From: Jannaschia maritima
Lineage (GTDB): Bacteria; Pseudomonadota; Alphaproteobacteria; Rhodobacterales; Rhodobacteraceae
DNA: 64,000 nucleotides
Assembly (NCBI RefSeq): GCF_030973515.1
Contig: NZ_JARGZA010000008.1
Location: 119,018 to 183,017 of the forward strand
Direction: 5' to 3'
Shown: piece after piece, positions 1 to 8,303 of the stretch
Numbering within the stretch: position 1 is the first letter of the stretch
Layout: the number at the start of each line of letters is the position of its first letter
Program-made: the position numbers and the translations under genes
The notes under the pieces: generated by a model
The model's database searches: none
What the model saw: the letters and a program-made list of their open reading frames with translations, nothing else
What the model was told of the DNA's origin: nothing

Positions 1-1
1 C

Positions 2-166
2 GCCATCGACGAGCTGGACCAGGCGACGCAGCACAACGCCGCCGTCAGCGAGGAGACCGCCGCCGCGGGCATCGCTCTGACGAAGGAATCGCGCCGCCTG
101 GCGGAGATCGCGGGCCGGTTTCACGTGAGCGGCTTGGAGCCGGGGACCGAGGCGCGCGCGGCCTGA
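2..166 (+). CDS. Methyl-accepting chemotaxis protein, C-terminal end (partial)
   Basis: Only the last 54 codons are inside the window and the gene continues to the left. The reading frame gives the C-terminal end of an MCP signalling domain: an IDELDQATQHNAAVSEET stretch of heptad-like helix that resembles the conserved end of the cytoplasmic four-helix bundle, then a short tail ending in RAA. Such proteins couple ligand sensing to CheA/CheW. The ligand-binding part is not visible, so the signal sensed is unknown. The next gene starts 76 bases downstream on the same strand and is functionally unrelated. Confidence 0.8.
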   Translation, partial: AIDELDQATQHNAAVSEETAAAGIALTKESRRLAEIAGRFHVSGLEPGTEARAA

Positions 167-242
167 CGGGCGCCCGGGTTGCCATCGCCCGCGCCCTGTC
201 GTCCTGTGGGGGGGACCCCCGCCATCATGGATACGGGACCCC

Positions 243-1268
243 ATGGCCGAGCCCACGCAGATGCACCGCGAGGTGCGCGAGATCCCCGATGCCGTCGACC
301 GCCTCCTGAGCCGGGGCGCGCCCGCGATCGCCGCCGCCGCCGCCGCCATCCGCGACCTCGACCCGCCCTTCCTGTTGTCGGTCGCTCGGGGGTCTTCGGA
401 CCACGCCTGCACGTTCCTGAAATATGCGTCCGAGCTGATCCTGCGACGGCCGGTGGCCTCGGTCGGACCGTCCGTGACCTCCGTCTATGGCGTCGATCTG
501 CGATGCCGGGGGGCGGTGGCGCTGGCGGTATCGCAATCGGGGGCCAGCCCCGACATCGTGCGGATGACCGCGTCGCTGGAACGGGGCGGGGCGCACACGG
601 TCGCGTTGACGAACGACCCCGGCTCCGACCTCGCCGCCGCGGCCCGGACGGTCCTGCCGATCCATGCCGGCCCGGAAACGAGCGTCGCGGCCACGAAGAC
701 CTTCGTCACCTCCGCGGTGGCGGGCCTTTGGCTGGTGGCGGAGGTGGCGGGGGACGCGGGCCTGCTGGACGCGATCGCGGCGCTGCCCCGTCGCCTGGAG
801 GACGCGACGCGGTGCGACTGGGGCGAGGCGGCGGCGGCGGTTGACGGGCGGTCGCTGTTCACCATCGGACGCGGACCGTCCTGGGCCATCGCCAACGAGG
901 CCGCCCTGAAGTTCAAGGAGACCTGCCGGATCCATGCCGAGAGCTATTCCTCGGCGGAGGTCCTGCACGGCCCCGTCTCGATCGTGGGCGACGGCTTTCC
1001 CGTGATCGCCTTCGCGGCCGCGGACGCCGCCGAGGCGGACGTGGCGCGCGTAGCGGACGGGCTGGTCGACAAGGGTGCGCGCGCGTTCGCGACGACGGCC
1101 CGCGCGACCCGCGCGACGGTGCTGCCGCATGTCCGCACGGGGCACGGCCTAACCGATCCGATCGCGGCCGTGGTGTCGTTCTACGCCATGGTGGAAACGG
1201 TGGCCCGCGCGCGCGGCATCGATCCGGACCGCCCCCGTTACCTGCGCAAGGTGACGGCGACCGTATGA
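243..1268 (+). CDS. SIS-domain glucosamine-6-phosphate deaminase (NagB-II type)
   Basis: This 341-residue protein has two SIS sugar-isomerase domains. The first contains SVARGSSDHACTFLKY near residues 45-60. The second contains TIGRGPSWAIANEAALKFKE, followed by an AESYSSAEVLHGP segment. It matches the isomerase half of GlmS without the glutamine amidotransferase domain, which is the pattern of NagB-II/AgaS-type enzymes. These convert glucosamine-6-phosphate to fructose-6-phosphate and ammonia in the cytoplasm. The stop codon overlaps the start of nagA (ATGA), so the two are translationally coupled, and the pairing supports amino-sugar catabolism. No strong ribosome binding site is visible; the ATG at 243 is chosen because the similarity begins a few residues later. 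Confidence 0.87.
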   Translation: MAEPTQMHREVREIPDAVDRLLSRGAPAIAAAAAAIRDLDPPFLLSVARGSSDHACTFLKYASELILRRPVASVGPSVTSVYGVDLRCRGAVALAVSQSGASPDIVRMTASLERGGAHTVALTNDPGSDLAAAARTVLPIHAGPETSVAATKTFVTSAVAGLWLVAEVAGDAGLLDAIAALPRRLEDATRCDWGEAAAAVDGRSLFTIGRGPSWAIANEAALKFKETCRIHAESYSSAEVLHGPVSIVGDGFPVIAFAAADAAEADVARVADGLVDKGARAFATTARATRATVLPHVRTGHGLTDPIAAVVSFYAMVETVARARGIDPDRPRYLRKVTATV

Positions 1269-2395
1269 CCGCGCCGCTGGCCTTCGCGGGCGGGCGCGTC
1301 TTCGACGGAGCGGCGCTGCACGACGGCCCCTGCGCCCGGTTCGAGGGCGGCACGTTCCACGGTTTGGCCGATGCCCCGCGCACGGGGGACCGGGTGGTCG
1401 ATCTGGGGGGCGACGTGCTGTCGCCCGGCTATGTCGACCTGCAGGTCAACGGCGGCGGCGGCGTCATGCTGAACGCGGACCCGTCCGCCGCGGCGCTGGC
1501 CCGCATCGCGCGGGCCCACCGGACGATGGGAACGGTCCGCATCCTGCCCACGCTGATTACCGACACCCCGGCGGCGACGGCGGCGGCCATCGATGCGACC
1601 CGGGCCGCGATGGCCGAGGGCGTCTCGGGCATCGCCGGGCTGCACCTGGAAGGCCCCCATCTGTCGATCGCGCGGAAGGGGGCGCACGACGAGGGCCTTA
1701 TCCGTCCGATGACCGACGCCGATCTGGCCGTCCTGCTGCGAGCCAAGCGGGACCTGCCCGTCCTGAAGGTCACGGTCGCGCCGGAGGGCGTGACGCCCGA
1801 CCAGACCCGCGCCATGGCCCACGCGGGCATCCTGGTGTCCCTGGGGCACACGGACGCGCCGTTCGAGGATTGCATCGCCCACGTGGCCGCGGGCGCCCGC
1901 TGCGCCACCCATCTGTTCAACGCCATGAGCCAGCTCGGAAGCCGTCGGCCCGGTCTGGTCGGGGCCGCCCTTACGGACGGGCGGCTGTCCGCGGGGTTGA
2001 TCGCCGATGGGCTCCACGTCCACCCCGCCACGATGCGCGCGGCCTGGGCCGCGAAGGCCGGACCGGGCACGCTGTTCCTGGTCAGCGACGCGATGGCGGT
2101 CGCGGGAACCGAGCGGACCGGGTTCGACCTGGGCGGCCGTCCGGTCGAACGGCGGAACGGTGGCCTGCGGCTGGCAGACGGGACGCTGGCCGGCGCGGAC
2201 CTGGACCTGACCCGTGCCGTGCGCATCCTGGTGGAGCGGGCGGGGGTGCCCTTGGCCGACGCCCTTGCCGCCGCGACGCGCGGTCCCGCCGCCCTCGCCG
2301 GGATGGCCGCGGGCCGCTTAGTCCCCGGGCACACCGCCCTGTGCGACGTGATCCGCATCCGGGGGGATCTGTCGGGCCCGGTCCCCGTCCCCTGA
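1265..2395 (+). CDS. nagA: N-acetylglucosamine-6-phosphate deacetylase
   Basis: This 376-residue amidohydrolase removes the acetyl group of GlcNAc-6-phosphate, giving glucosamine-6-phosphate for the upstream SIS deaminase. Recognisable motifs in order are DLQVNGGGGV near residue 60, HLEGPHLS near residue 130, SLGHTDA near residue 195, the metal and substrate segment ATHLFNAMSQL near residue 215, and LVSDAMAVAG near residue 275. The length is typical for NagA. The start overlaps the nagB-II stop by four bases. No sugar transporter or ROK/GntR regulator sits beside the pair, so the GlcNAc-6-phosphate may come from cell-wall recycling or from a transporter elsewhere. Confidence 0.92.
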   Translation: MTAPLAFAGGRVFDGAALHDGPCARFEGGTFHGLADAPRTGDRVVDLGGDVLSPGYVDLQVNGGGGVMLNADPSAAALARIARAHRTMGTVRILPTLITDTPAATAAAIDATRAAMAEGVSGIAGLHLEGPHLSIARKGAHDEGLIRPMTDADLAVLLRAKRDLPVLKVTVAPEGVTPDQTRAMAHAGILVSLGHTDAPFEDCIAHVAAGARCATHLFNAMSQLGSRRPGLVGAALTDGRLSAGLIADGLHVHPATMRAAWAAKAGPGTLFLVSDAMAVAGTERTGFDLGGRPVERRNGGLRLADGTLAGADLDLTRAVRILVERAGVPLADALAAATRGPAALAGMAAGRLVPGHTALCDVIRIRGDLSGPVPVP

Positions 2396-2531
2396 TCCGC
2401 GTCGTCCGGCATGCGGCGTCGGCGTTAATCGCCCCTGTCGGATGGTTAACATTTTCAAAGATCGGGGAACATTGCCGGGCCGAACGGCGCTTCTAGGTGC
2501 CAAATGACGTTGATACACGTTGTGTGAACCC

Positions 2532-3554
2532 ATGCTCGATACGTCGATCTGCCCCCCGGGCGCGGACCTCCTGGCCGCGCTCGCCGATGCCGCACGTCCG
2601 GAGGATACGGGCCGTCCCATCGACGGCTCCGTCACCCGTCTGCTGGCGTCGGGTGCGGGCGATCTGACCGGGCCCGACCTCGTGCGGGCCCTGATCGCGG
2701 TGGCGGAGGCGAACCTCCCGCTCGCCCGGCTGTACGAGGGGCACGTCAACGCGGTGCGCCTGATCCATCTGCTGGGCGGCGACCCGCCGGCGCCCGGCAT
2801 CCTCCACGGGGTGTGGGGCGCGGACGGCACGGCGCCCGTCGCCGCGCGGGGCCGGCGGCTGTCCGGGGCCAAGCGGTACTGCAGCGGCCTGGGCTCCGTC
2901 GCACGCGCGGTCGTCACGGTCGGGCAGGGAGGGGAATGCCGCCTGGCGGTGGTGGACGTGTCGGATGCGGCGCGTCACCGGCCCGGCACCTGGGCCATGC
3001 AGGGGATGCGCGCCACCCTGTCGGGGGATTGCGACCTGACGGGGCTGCGGGCGGACTGGCTGGGCGGGCCCGGGGACTATTTCCGCGAGCCGTCGTTCCT
3101 GGGCGGCGTGTGGCGCATCGCGGCCTGCCAGGTGGGCGGCACGCTGGGTCTTCTGGGGGCGGCGCGCGACTGGCTGGCGACCCAGGGCCGCCTGGGCGCG
3201 GACGCGCAGGTCGCCCGGCTGTCGCCCCTGGTCGCGCGCGCCATGGCCGCCTGCGGGCTGGTCGAGCGCGCCGCCGCGGTGGCGGACGGACCGGCGGGAA
3301 CGGCCGACCCCGATCGCGCCGTCGCCCTGTCGCTGCAGGCCCGCCTGCTGACGGAGGACCTGGCCCAGGACGCCGTCGCCGGGGTGGAGCGGTCCGTGGG
3401 GCTGGCGCATTTCGCCGAAGGCTCGCAGACGGGACGGATCGCGCGGGACCTGGCGACCTATTGCCGCCAGGCCGCGCGCGACGCGTTCGAGCAGCGTGCC
3501 GGGACCATCGCGTTGGGGTGGCACGGTCCGCTTTCGGGGCTGTGGCATGGATGA
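2532..3554 (+). CDS. Acyl-CoA dehydrogenase-like protein (cassette gene 1)
   Basis: The 340-residue product resembles a shortened acyl-CoA dehydrogenase. It has a helical N-terminal part with AEANLPLARLYEGHVNAV, a central beta segment with GAKRYCSGLG (the usual G-x-K-x-x-x-S/T-G pattern), and a helical C-terminal part with AEGSQTGRIARDLATYCRQA. It is shorter than the usual 380-400 residues. The ATG at 2532 is chosen over an in-frame TTG at 2520. It is the first of four genes whose ends overlap, which implies one transcript and one pathway. The substrate is unknown; oxidation of an acyl or alkyl group on the cassette's product is an inference. Confidence 0.72.
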   Translation: MLDTSICPPGADLLAALADAARPEDTGRPIDGSVTRLLASGAGDLTGPDLVRALIAVAEANLPLARLYEGHVNAVRLIHLLGGDPPAPGILHGVWGADGTAPVAARGRRLSGAKRYCSGLGSVARAVVTVGQGGECRLAVVDVSDAARHRPGTWAMQGMRATLSGDCDLTGLRADWLGGPGDYFREPSFLGGVWRIAACQVGGTLGLLGAARDWLATQGRLGADAQVARLSPLVARAMAACGLVERAAAVADGPAGTADPDRAVALSLQARLLTEDLAQDAVAGVERSVGLAHFAEGSQTGRIARDLATYCRQAARDAFEQRAGTIALGWHGPLSGLWHG

Positions 3555-4239
3555 CCTGACCTCCCCGCACGGGCCCGTCCTGGTCCTGGCCCCGCATGCG
3601 GACGACGAGTCGCTGGGCTGCGGGATGCTGCTGGCCGACCTGTGGTGCGGCGGCGGGCGGGCGCACGTGGCCTGCCTGACCGACGGGGCGGCGTCGCATC
3701 CCCGGTCGCGGACCCATCCGCCCGCGCGGCTGGCCGCCATCCGGCGGCACGAGATGCGCGCCGCAATCGCCCGTCTGGGCGGAACGGATCGCGACGTGAC
3801 CTTCCTGGACCTGCCGGACGCGGGCGCGCACCGCGTCCACGGGCCGGGGCAGGATCCCGCGCGCACCCTGGCCGCGCTGGTCGACCGCCTCGGCGCGGCC
3901 GTGCTGGTCGCGCCCTCGCCGCTCGATCCGCATTGCGACCACGACGCGGGCGCGCGGGCGGCGCGGGCGGTGGCGGCGATGCGCCCCGGTCTGCGCCTGC
4001 TGCTGTACCCGATCTGGTCGCGCTGGATCGGCGGCGGCACGGCGCCCGTGCCCTGGAACGGGACGCCCCTGCGCTTCGACGCGCCCCGGCACCGCGCCCG
4101 CAAGGCGGCGGCCATCGCGGCGCATGCCAGCCAGCGGGGCCGCGTCGTGCGCGACGACCCCGACGGGTTCGCGATGCCGCCCGGCTTCGCGGACCACTTC
4201 GTCGCCGGACCGGAACCCTTCTTCGCGGTGGCGTCGTGA
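3547..4239 (+). CDS. PIG-L family deacetylase (cassette gene 2)
   Basis: The 230-residue protein is a LmbE/PIG-L zinc deacetylase. The metal site is visible as PHADDES near residue 17 and as the HCDHD segment near residue 130. Characterised members (MshB, BshB, human PIG-L) remove the acetyl group from N-acetylglucosaminyl conjugates. The ATG at 3547 lies inside the end of the preceding gene (8-base overlap), and the following methyltransferase starts inside this gene's stop region. Together with a glycosyltransferase and a NodS-like methyltransferase, it suggests that a GlcNAc-containing glycoside is deacetylated and then modified. The actual substrate cannot be read from sequence. Confidence 0.88.
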   Translation: MDDLTSPHGPVLVLAPHADDESLGCGMLLADLWCGGGRAHVACLTDGAASHPRSRTHPPARLAAIRRHEMRAAIARLGGTDRDVTFLDLPDAGAHRVHGPGQDPARTLAALVDRLGAAVLVAPSPLDPHCDHDAGARAARAVAAMRPGLRLLLYPIWSRWIGGGTAPVPWNGTPLRFDAPRHRARKAAAIAAHASQRGRVVRDDPDGFAMPPGFADHFVAGPEPFFAVAS

Positions 4240-4805
4240 CGCCCCCCGCCGTCACCGCCGTGCCGCGCGCGCGGCTGGACGACCTCTATGCGCGGACGGA
4301 CGATCCCTGGGACTTCCGGACGTCGCCCTACGAGATCGGGCGGATGGGGGCCGTCGGCATGGCGCTGCCGCGGGCGCGCTACGTTTCCGCGCTCGAGCTG
4401 GGCTGCGGCAACGGCGAGCTGGCCCGCCGCCTGGTGCGGCGCTGCGACGCCTATGTGGGCCTCGACGCCGCGGGGGCCGCGCTCGCGGCGGCGCGGACGG
4501 TCCTGCCGGAGGTGCGCTTCGTCCACGCCTTCCTGCCCTGCCCGCTGCCCGCCGGGGACCACGACCTGATCGTCGTGAGCGAGGTGCTCTATTTCCTGGA
4601 CGAGAAGGGCATCGCCGACCTCGCGCGGCGCGTGCGGGCCCACCGCCGCGCGGACGTGGTCTGTGTCACCTGGCTGGGCGACACGGGCGCGGGGCAGATG
4701 CGGGGCCGCGACGCGCTGGCCCTGTTCCTGCGGGGGCTGGGGCGCGACGACGTCGTGACCTACGACCACGGGGCGTTCCGGATCGACGTGGCGGTGCCCC
4801 GGTGA
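4236..4805 (+). CDS. SAM-dependent methyltransferase, NodS-like (cassette gene 3)
   Basis: This 189-residue class I methyltransferase contains the NodS-type N-terminal signature YARTDDPWDFRTSPYE near residue 20. It is followed by the SAM-binding motif I ALELGCGNGELARRL and the post-II segment DLIVVSEVLYFL. NodS itself N-methylates the free amine of deacetylated chito-oligosaccharides. The family label is clear, but N-methylation here is an inference. The start is a GTG that overlaps the PIG-L stop codon, and the protein ends in the stop/start overlap with the glycosyltransferase. No alternative ATG fits the family's N-terminus. Confidence 0.85.
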   Translation: MTPPAVTAVPRARLDDLYARTDDPWDFRTSPYEIGRMGAVGMALPRARYVSALELGCGNGELARRLVRRCDAYVGLDAAGAALAAARTVLPEVRFVHAFLPCPLPAGDHDLIVVSEVLYFLDEKGIADLARRVRAHRRADVVCVTWLGDTGAGQMRGRDALALFLRGLGRDDVVTYDHGAFRIDVAVPR

Positions 4806-5620
4806 TCGGCGCGGACCGGCTGGCCGGATCGGACGCCGTGGCCGTGATCCCCGCCCGGGACGAGGCCGCGCGCCTGCCCCGCGCGGTCGCGTCGCTGCGC
4901 CGTGCGGGCGTGGCGGTGCTGGTGGTCGCGAACGGCTGCCTGGACGCGACCGCCGCGGTGGCCCGCGACGCGGGCGCGGCGGTGATCGAGCGGCCCGCGC
5001 TGCAGGGCGGCGTGGGCGAAGCGCGGCGCATCGGCATGGCCGCCATCCTGGACCGGGCCCCGCGCGCGCGGATCGTCATGACCACCGACGCCGATTGCAC
5101 GCTGGGCGCGGGCACGATGACGGCCCTGCGGCGCGCGCTGATCCAGGCCGACGCGGTCTTCGGGCGGGTCGAGCCGGACCCGGACGAGTTCGCGGCCCTG
5201 CCGCTCCACGTCCGCCGCCACGGCATCCTGGAGGATCGCCACGACGCCCTACTGGCCGAGATCGAGGGCATCGGCGCGGCCCTGGCGTGGGACCCCCCGC
5301 GGCGGCACAACCAATCCCCCGGCGCGCTGATCGCGTTCCGGCCCGGGGCCTATGCCGCGACGGGCGGCTTCGTGCCCCTGCGCTGCCACGAGGACCGCAC
5401 CATGGCCGAGACCCTGGTGGCCCGGGGCCTGCGGGTCGCGCGGCCCTGGGACGCCGCCGTGATCGCGTCCTGTCGCACCACGGGACGCGCGGCGGGCGGC
5501 ATGGCCGACACCATCGCCCGGCGTGCCGTGTCCGACCTGGACCCCGAGACGACGCGCCTGCGCGACGCCTGCGCCGCGCTCGAAGGGCGCCGCGACGCCC
5601 TGCGCGCCGCCGCGACCTGA
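4802..5620 (+). CDS. Family 2 glycosyltransferase (cassette gene 4)
   Basis: The 272-residue protein has a GT-A fold layout: AVIPARDEA near residue 17, VVANGCLDATAA near residue 42, the metal-binding TTDADC near residue 98, and a late HEDRTMAE acidic motif near residue 200. No membrane segment is evident, so it should act in the cytoplasm on a nucleotide-sugar donor. The start is a GTG overlapping the upstream TGA. It closes the four-gene cassette and is followed by a 33-base gap before a well-marked ribosome binding site for the catalase gene. Donor and acceptor are unknown. Confidence 0.83.
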   Translation: MIGADRLAGSDAVAVIPARDEAARLPRAVASLRRAGVAVLVVANGCLDATAAVARDAGAAVIERPALQGGVGEARRIGMAAILDRAPRARIVMTTDADCTLGAGTMTALRRALIQADAVFGRVEPDPDEFAALPLHVRRHGILEDRHDALLAEIEGIGAALAWDPPRRHNQSPGALIAFRPGAYAATGGFVPLRCHEDRTMAETLVARGLRVARPWDAAVIASCRTTGRAAGGMADTIARRAVSDLDPETTRLRDACAALEGRRDALRAAAT

Positions 5621-5653
5621 CCTTCCCGACCCCAACACGACAGGAGAAAGACC

Positions 5654-6481
5654 ATGTTCCATCATTCCGCCAAGCTGCAATACGAGGTTCGCGTCGACAC
5701 GCCGGATCCGGTCTTCGCCAAGTGGCTGCAGCAGGCCATCGGCGGCGTCGAGGGCGAGATCCGCGTCGCCATGCAGTACATGTTCCAGGCCATGGGCGCG
5801 CGCGGCGACGCGAAGTATCGCGACATGCTGATGATGACCGCCACGGAGGAGCTGTCCCATATCGAGTTCCTGGGCCACGCCGTCGCCCTGAACCTGGAAG
5901 GCGCCCCCCTGGAGGCGCAGGAGGCCGCGTCCCAGGACATGGTCGTGGGCGCCATCATGGGGGGCATGAACCCGCGGCACCTCCTGTCGTCGGGGCTGTC
6001 CGCGATGCCGGTCAACTCCAACGGCGTCCCCTTCGACATGTCCCACGTCTATGCATCGGGCAACATCACCGCCGACATGTTCGCCAACGCCATGGCCGAG
6101 ATGACGGGCCGCACGCTGGCCGGCCGCCTGTACAACATGACGAACGACGCCGGCATGAAGGACATGCTGTCCTTCCTGATCGCGCGGGACACGATGCACC
6201 AGCAGCAATGGCTGGCGGTGATCGAGGATCTGGGCGGCATCGAGAAGTGCCTGCCGATCCCCAACTCGATCCCGGAGGACCACGAGAACCTGGAGCATTC
6301 GTACTACTTCCTGAACACGTCGATCGACGAGCCGACGCCGCAGGGCGTGTGGACGAACGGTGGTCGGGCGATGGACGGGCGCGGGACCTATACCGCGAAG
6401 GATTCCGCGGCGCCGATGGGCCAGAAGCCCGATCTGGGCAAGGCCCGGCCGAACTCCGCCGCCCAGAAGGAGCAGATGTAG
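5654..6481 (+). CDS. Manganese (non-haem) catalase
   Basis: This 275-residue dimanganese catalase breaks down hydrogen peroxide in the cytoplasm. The metal ligands of the Lactobacillus plantarum enzyme are all present and the first ones keep the same numbers: Glu35, Glu66 and His69 (EELSHIE), a glutamate in AEMTGR, and the histidine in DTMHQQQW. The YNMTNDAG and MLSFLIARDTMH blocks are hallmarks of the family. A good Shine-Dalgarno (CAGGAGAAAG) precedes the ATG. The gene follows the glycosyltransferase cassette closely enough to be co-transcribed, but the strong ribosome binding site and general stress role suggest it can stand alone. Confidence 0.95.
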   Translation: MFHHSAKLQYEVRVDTPDPVFAKWLQQAIGGVEGEIRVAMQYMFQAMGARGDAKYRDMLMMTATEELSHIEFLGHAVALNLEGAPLEAQEAASQDMVVGAIMGGMNPRHLLSSGLSAMPVNSNGVPFDMSHVYASGNITADMFANAMAEMTGRTLAGRLYNMTNDAGMKDMLSFLIARDTMHQQQWLAVIEDLGGIEKCLPIPNSIPEDHENLEHSYYFLNTSIDEPTPQGVWTNGGRAMDGRGTYTAKDSAAPMGQKPDLGKARPNSAAQKEQM

Positions 6482-6604
6482 CCCGCATCGCCCCCGCGGT
6501 CCGGCCCGCCGTTCCGTGTCATGCTCCCCCCGGGGCGGCGGACGTGGCCGAACCGTTGCAAAGGCGTCGGGCGCGCCATGCGCCGCCCGGATGCGTCCGG
6601 ATCG

Positions 6605-6630
6605 GACCGTCGCCTTCGGGGGCGGCGGTC
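6605..6630. terminator. Candidate hairpin terminator between convergent genes
   Basis: An inverted repeat with stems GACCGTCGCC and GGCGGCGGTC (one mismatch) encloses a TTCGGG loop. It sits between the catalase gene and the convergent nitroreductase gene and touches the latter's stop codon. There is no clear T-run, so this is a modest call. Confidence 0.4.
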
Positions 6631-7462
6631 AGTCCAGCCGGAAGCCGATGGACCGGACGTAGCGGCCGAACCCGTCCCGTTCCGGCAGGGCGTATTGCCT
6701 GACCTTGTCGTCGGACCAGCCGTAATCGGGCGTCGCGCCGTGCCGCGCCACGTCGCGCTGCACGGCATAGGGTTGGACCGCGCGCCGCGCGGCATCGTAC
6801 CCGGCGATCGCCTCGCGCAGGCCATCCTCGCGGTAGCGGTCGGCATGGACCGTCGCTGACAAGGGCAGGCGCATCGAGATCGGGGACGCCGCGGCGGGGA
6901 AGCCGATCGCCAGCCCCGCGAACGGGAACACGTGGTCCGGCAGGTCCAGCAGGTCCGACACCGCCGCGGCCTCGTTGCGCACGGCGCTGATGGGGCAGCA
7001 GCCCAGCCCCATCGCCCGCGCCGCGGCCACGAAGGCGCCGAGCGCGATCGCCGCGTCGCAGGCCGCGTTGAAGAACGCGTCCAGATGGTCGTTGGCGAAC
7101 GGGACCCCCTGCCATTCGTGCAGCAGGCGCTGCCGACGGTTGTTGCCGCAGAACACGGCCAGCATCGGCGCGTCCGCGACCCAGGCCTGGCCTGATACCA
7201 GGGCGGCCAGACGCGCCCGCCGTCCCGGGTCGCGCAGGACCACGATGTCGCGCCCCTGCAGGTCGCTCTTGGACGGGGCCGACAGGGCCGTGGCGCACAG
7301 GACGTCCAGCCACGCGTCCGGAACCGGATCGGGGCGGAACGCGCGGCAGGAGGCATGCCCGGCCAGCCGGGCCAGGATGTCCGCGCCGGGCAGGTCGTCC
7401 GGGACGTCCGGGGGATCCGCGAAGCGTGCCGCCAGGGAATCCCGCAGATCCGATCCATCCAT
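6629..7462 (-). CDS. Nitroreductase-family FMN oxidoreductase
   Basis: This 277-residue protein belongs to the nitroreductase fold. It has an N-terminal arginine-rich FMN phosphate segment (ASCRAFRPDPVPD), the ALSAPSKSDLQGRDIVVL block, a helical dimerisation region with DAAIALGAFVAAARAMGLGCCPI, and a C-terminal YVRSIGF tail. Such enzymes use NAD(P)H to reduce nitro groups, quinones or flavins. The natural substrate is not evident. It is divergent from the fumarate reductase-type operon, with a 118-base shared upstream region that contains a nested inverted repeat, so joint regulation is possible. Confidence 0.85.
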   Translation of the reverse strand: MDGSDLRDSLAARFADPPDVPDDLPGADILARLAGHASCRAFRPDPVPDAWLDVLCATALSAPSKSDLQGRDIVVLRDPGRRARLAALVSGQAWVADAPMLAVFCGNNRRQRLLHEWQGVPFANDHLDAFFNAACDAAIALGAFVAAARAMGLGCCPISAVRNEAAAVSDLLDLPDHVFPFAGLAIGFPAAASPISMRLPLSATVHADRYREDGLREAIAGYDAARRAVQPYAVQRDVARHGATPDYGWSDDKVRQYALPERDGFGRYVRSIGFRLD

Positions 7463-7495
7463 TCCATGGCCTCCGATACCGTAGCTTACGATCCG

Positions 7496-7532
7496 TGAAA
7501 GGAACCATCGCTTCCCTTAAGCGACCCTTTCA
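7496..7532. promoter_or_regulatory. Nested inverted repeat in the divergent nitroreductase/sdhB promoter region
   Basis: Outer arms TGAAAGG (7496-7502) and CCTTTCA (7526-7532) enclose inner arms TCGCTT (7508-7513) and AAGCGA (7519-7524) with a CCCTT centre. The element lies between divergent genes, in the place expected of an operator. Which regulator would bind is not known; no regulator gene is adjacent. Confidence 0.45.
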
Positions 7533-7580
7533 GGCATAGGGTGCCATGGTTTCCCTACCGACGGAAAGAGAGCGCAGGCG

Positions 7581-8303
7581 ATGGCGGTGGATACGCTGAA
7601 GGTCACGATCGACAGGGGTGCGGATGCGGGCGCCCGGTCGACGTTCGACGTGCCCGCGTACGGCAACCAGACCGTGCTCGACGTCGTGTCCTGGGTGCAG
7701 CAGAACGCGGATCCCACCCTGTCCTACCGCTTCGCCTGCCGGGTGGGGATGTGCGGCTCCTGCGCGATGATGGTCAACGGCGTGCCCCGCTGGACCTGCC
7801 GGACCCACATCTCGAAGGTGGTCGAAGACGGCGCCGTCGCCATCGGTCCCCTGCGGAACCTGCCGGTCATAAAGGACCTGGCGGTCGACATGGACCCGTT
7901 CTTCGACAAATGGGTCGCCGCCGAAGGCGTCCATCACGGCACCGCCACCCGCGACGACCCCATCGCCCCCGTGGACGAAGGCTCCGCCGCGCGGGTGGAG
8001 GCGAACGCGGGCATCGAGTGCATCAACTGCTCCGTCTGCTATGCCGCCTGCGACACGGTTGCCGGCAACCCCGATTACCTTGGTCCCGCGCCGCTCCTGC
8101 GCGCCTGGACGCTGTTGAACGACGCGAAGGACGAGGGGCGCCGCGCCATCCTGGAGGCCGTGTCCGGCAAGGGCGGCTGCCACAACTGCCATTCGATGGG
8201 ATCCTGCACAGCTTACTGCCCCAACGAGCTGGACCCGATGTCCGCCATCGCCGGCCTGAAGCGCGAAACCGCGCGCGCCGCCCTGCCCTGGGGGCGGCGA
8301 TGA
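7581..8303 (+). CDS. Succinate dehydrogenase/fumarate reductase iron-sulfur subunit
   Basis: The 240-residue protein carries the three-cluster pattern of SdhB/FrdB. A plant-type [2Fe-2S] motif CRVGMCGSCAMMVNG is followed by WTC. The bacterial ferredoxin-like motifs are CINCSVCYAAC and, further on, CHNCHSMGSCTAYCP. It passes electrons from the flavoprotein (8985-10748) to the membrane subunits. It is the first gene of a B-C-D-A operon and its stop overlaps the start of the first membrane subunit (ATGA). It differs from the usual alphaproteobacterial sdhCDAB layout, which suggests a second, specialised complex rather than the housekeeping succinate dehydrogenase. Confidence 0.9.
   Translation: MAVDTLKVTIDRGADAGARSTFDVPAYGNQTVLDVVSWVQQNADPTLSYRFACRVGMCGSCAMMVNGVPRWTCRTHISKVVEDGAVAIGPLRNLPVIKDLAVDMDPFFDKWVAAEGVHHGTATRDDPIAPVDEGSAARVEANAGIECINCSVCYAACDTVAGNPDYLGPAPLLRAWTLLNDAKDEGRRAILEAVSGKGGCHNCHSMGSCTAYCPNELDPMSAIAGLKRETARAALPWGRR

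Noticed and set aside
2396..2531. Riboswitch or operator between nagA and the cassette
   Set aside because: An imperfect TACAC/GTGTG-like symmetry is present near 2513-2526 but it is short and degenerate, so no feature is claimed.
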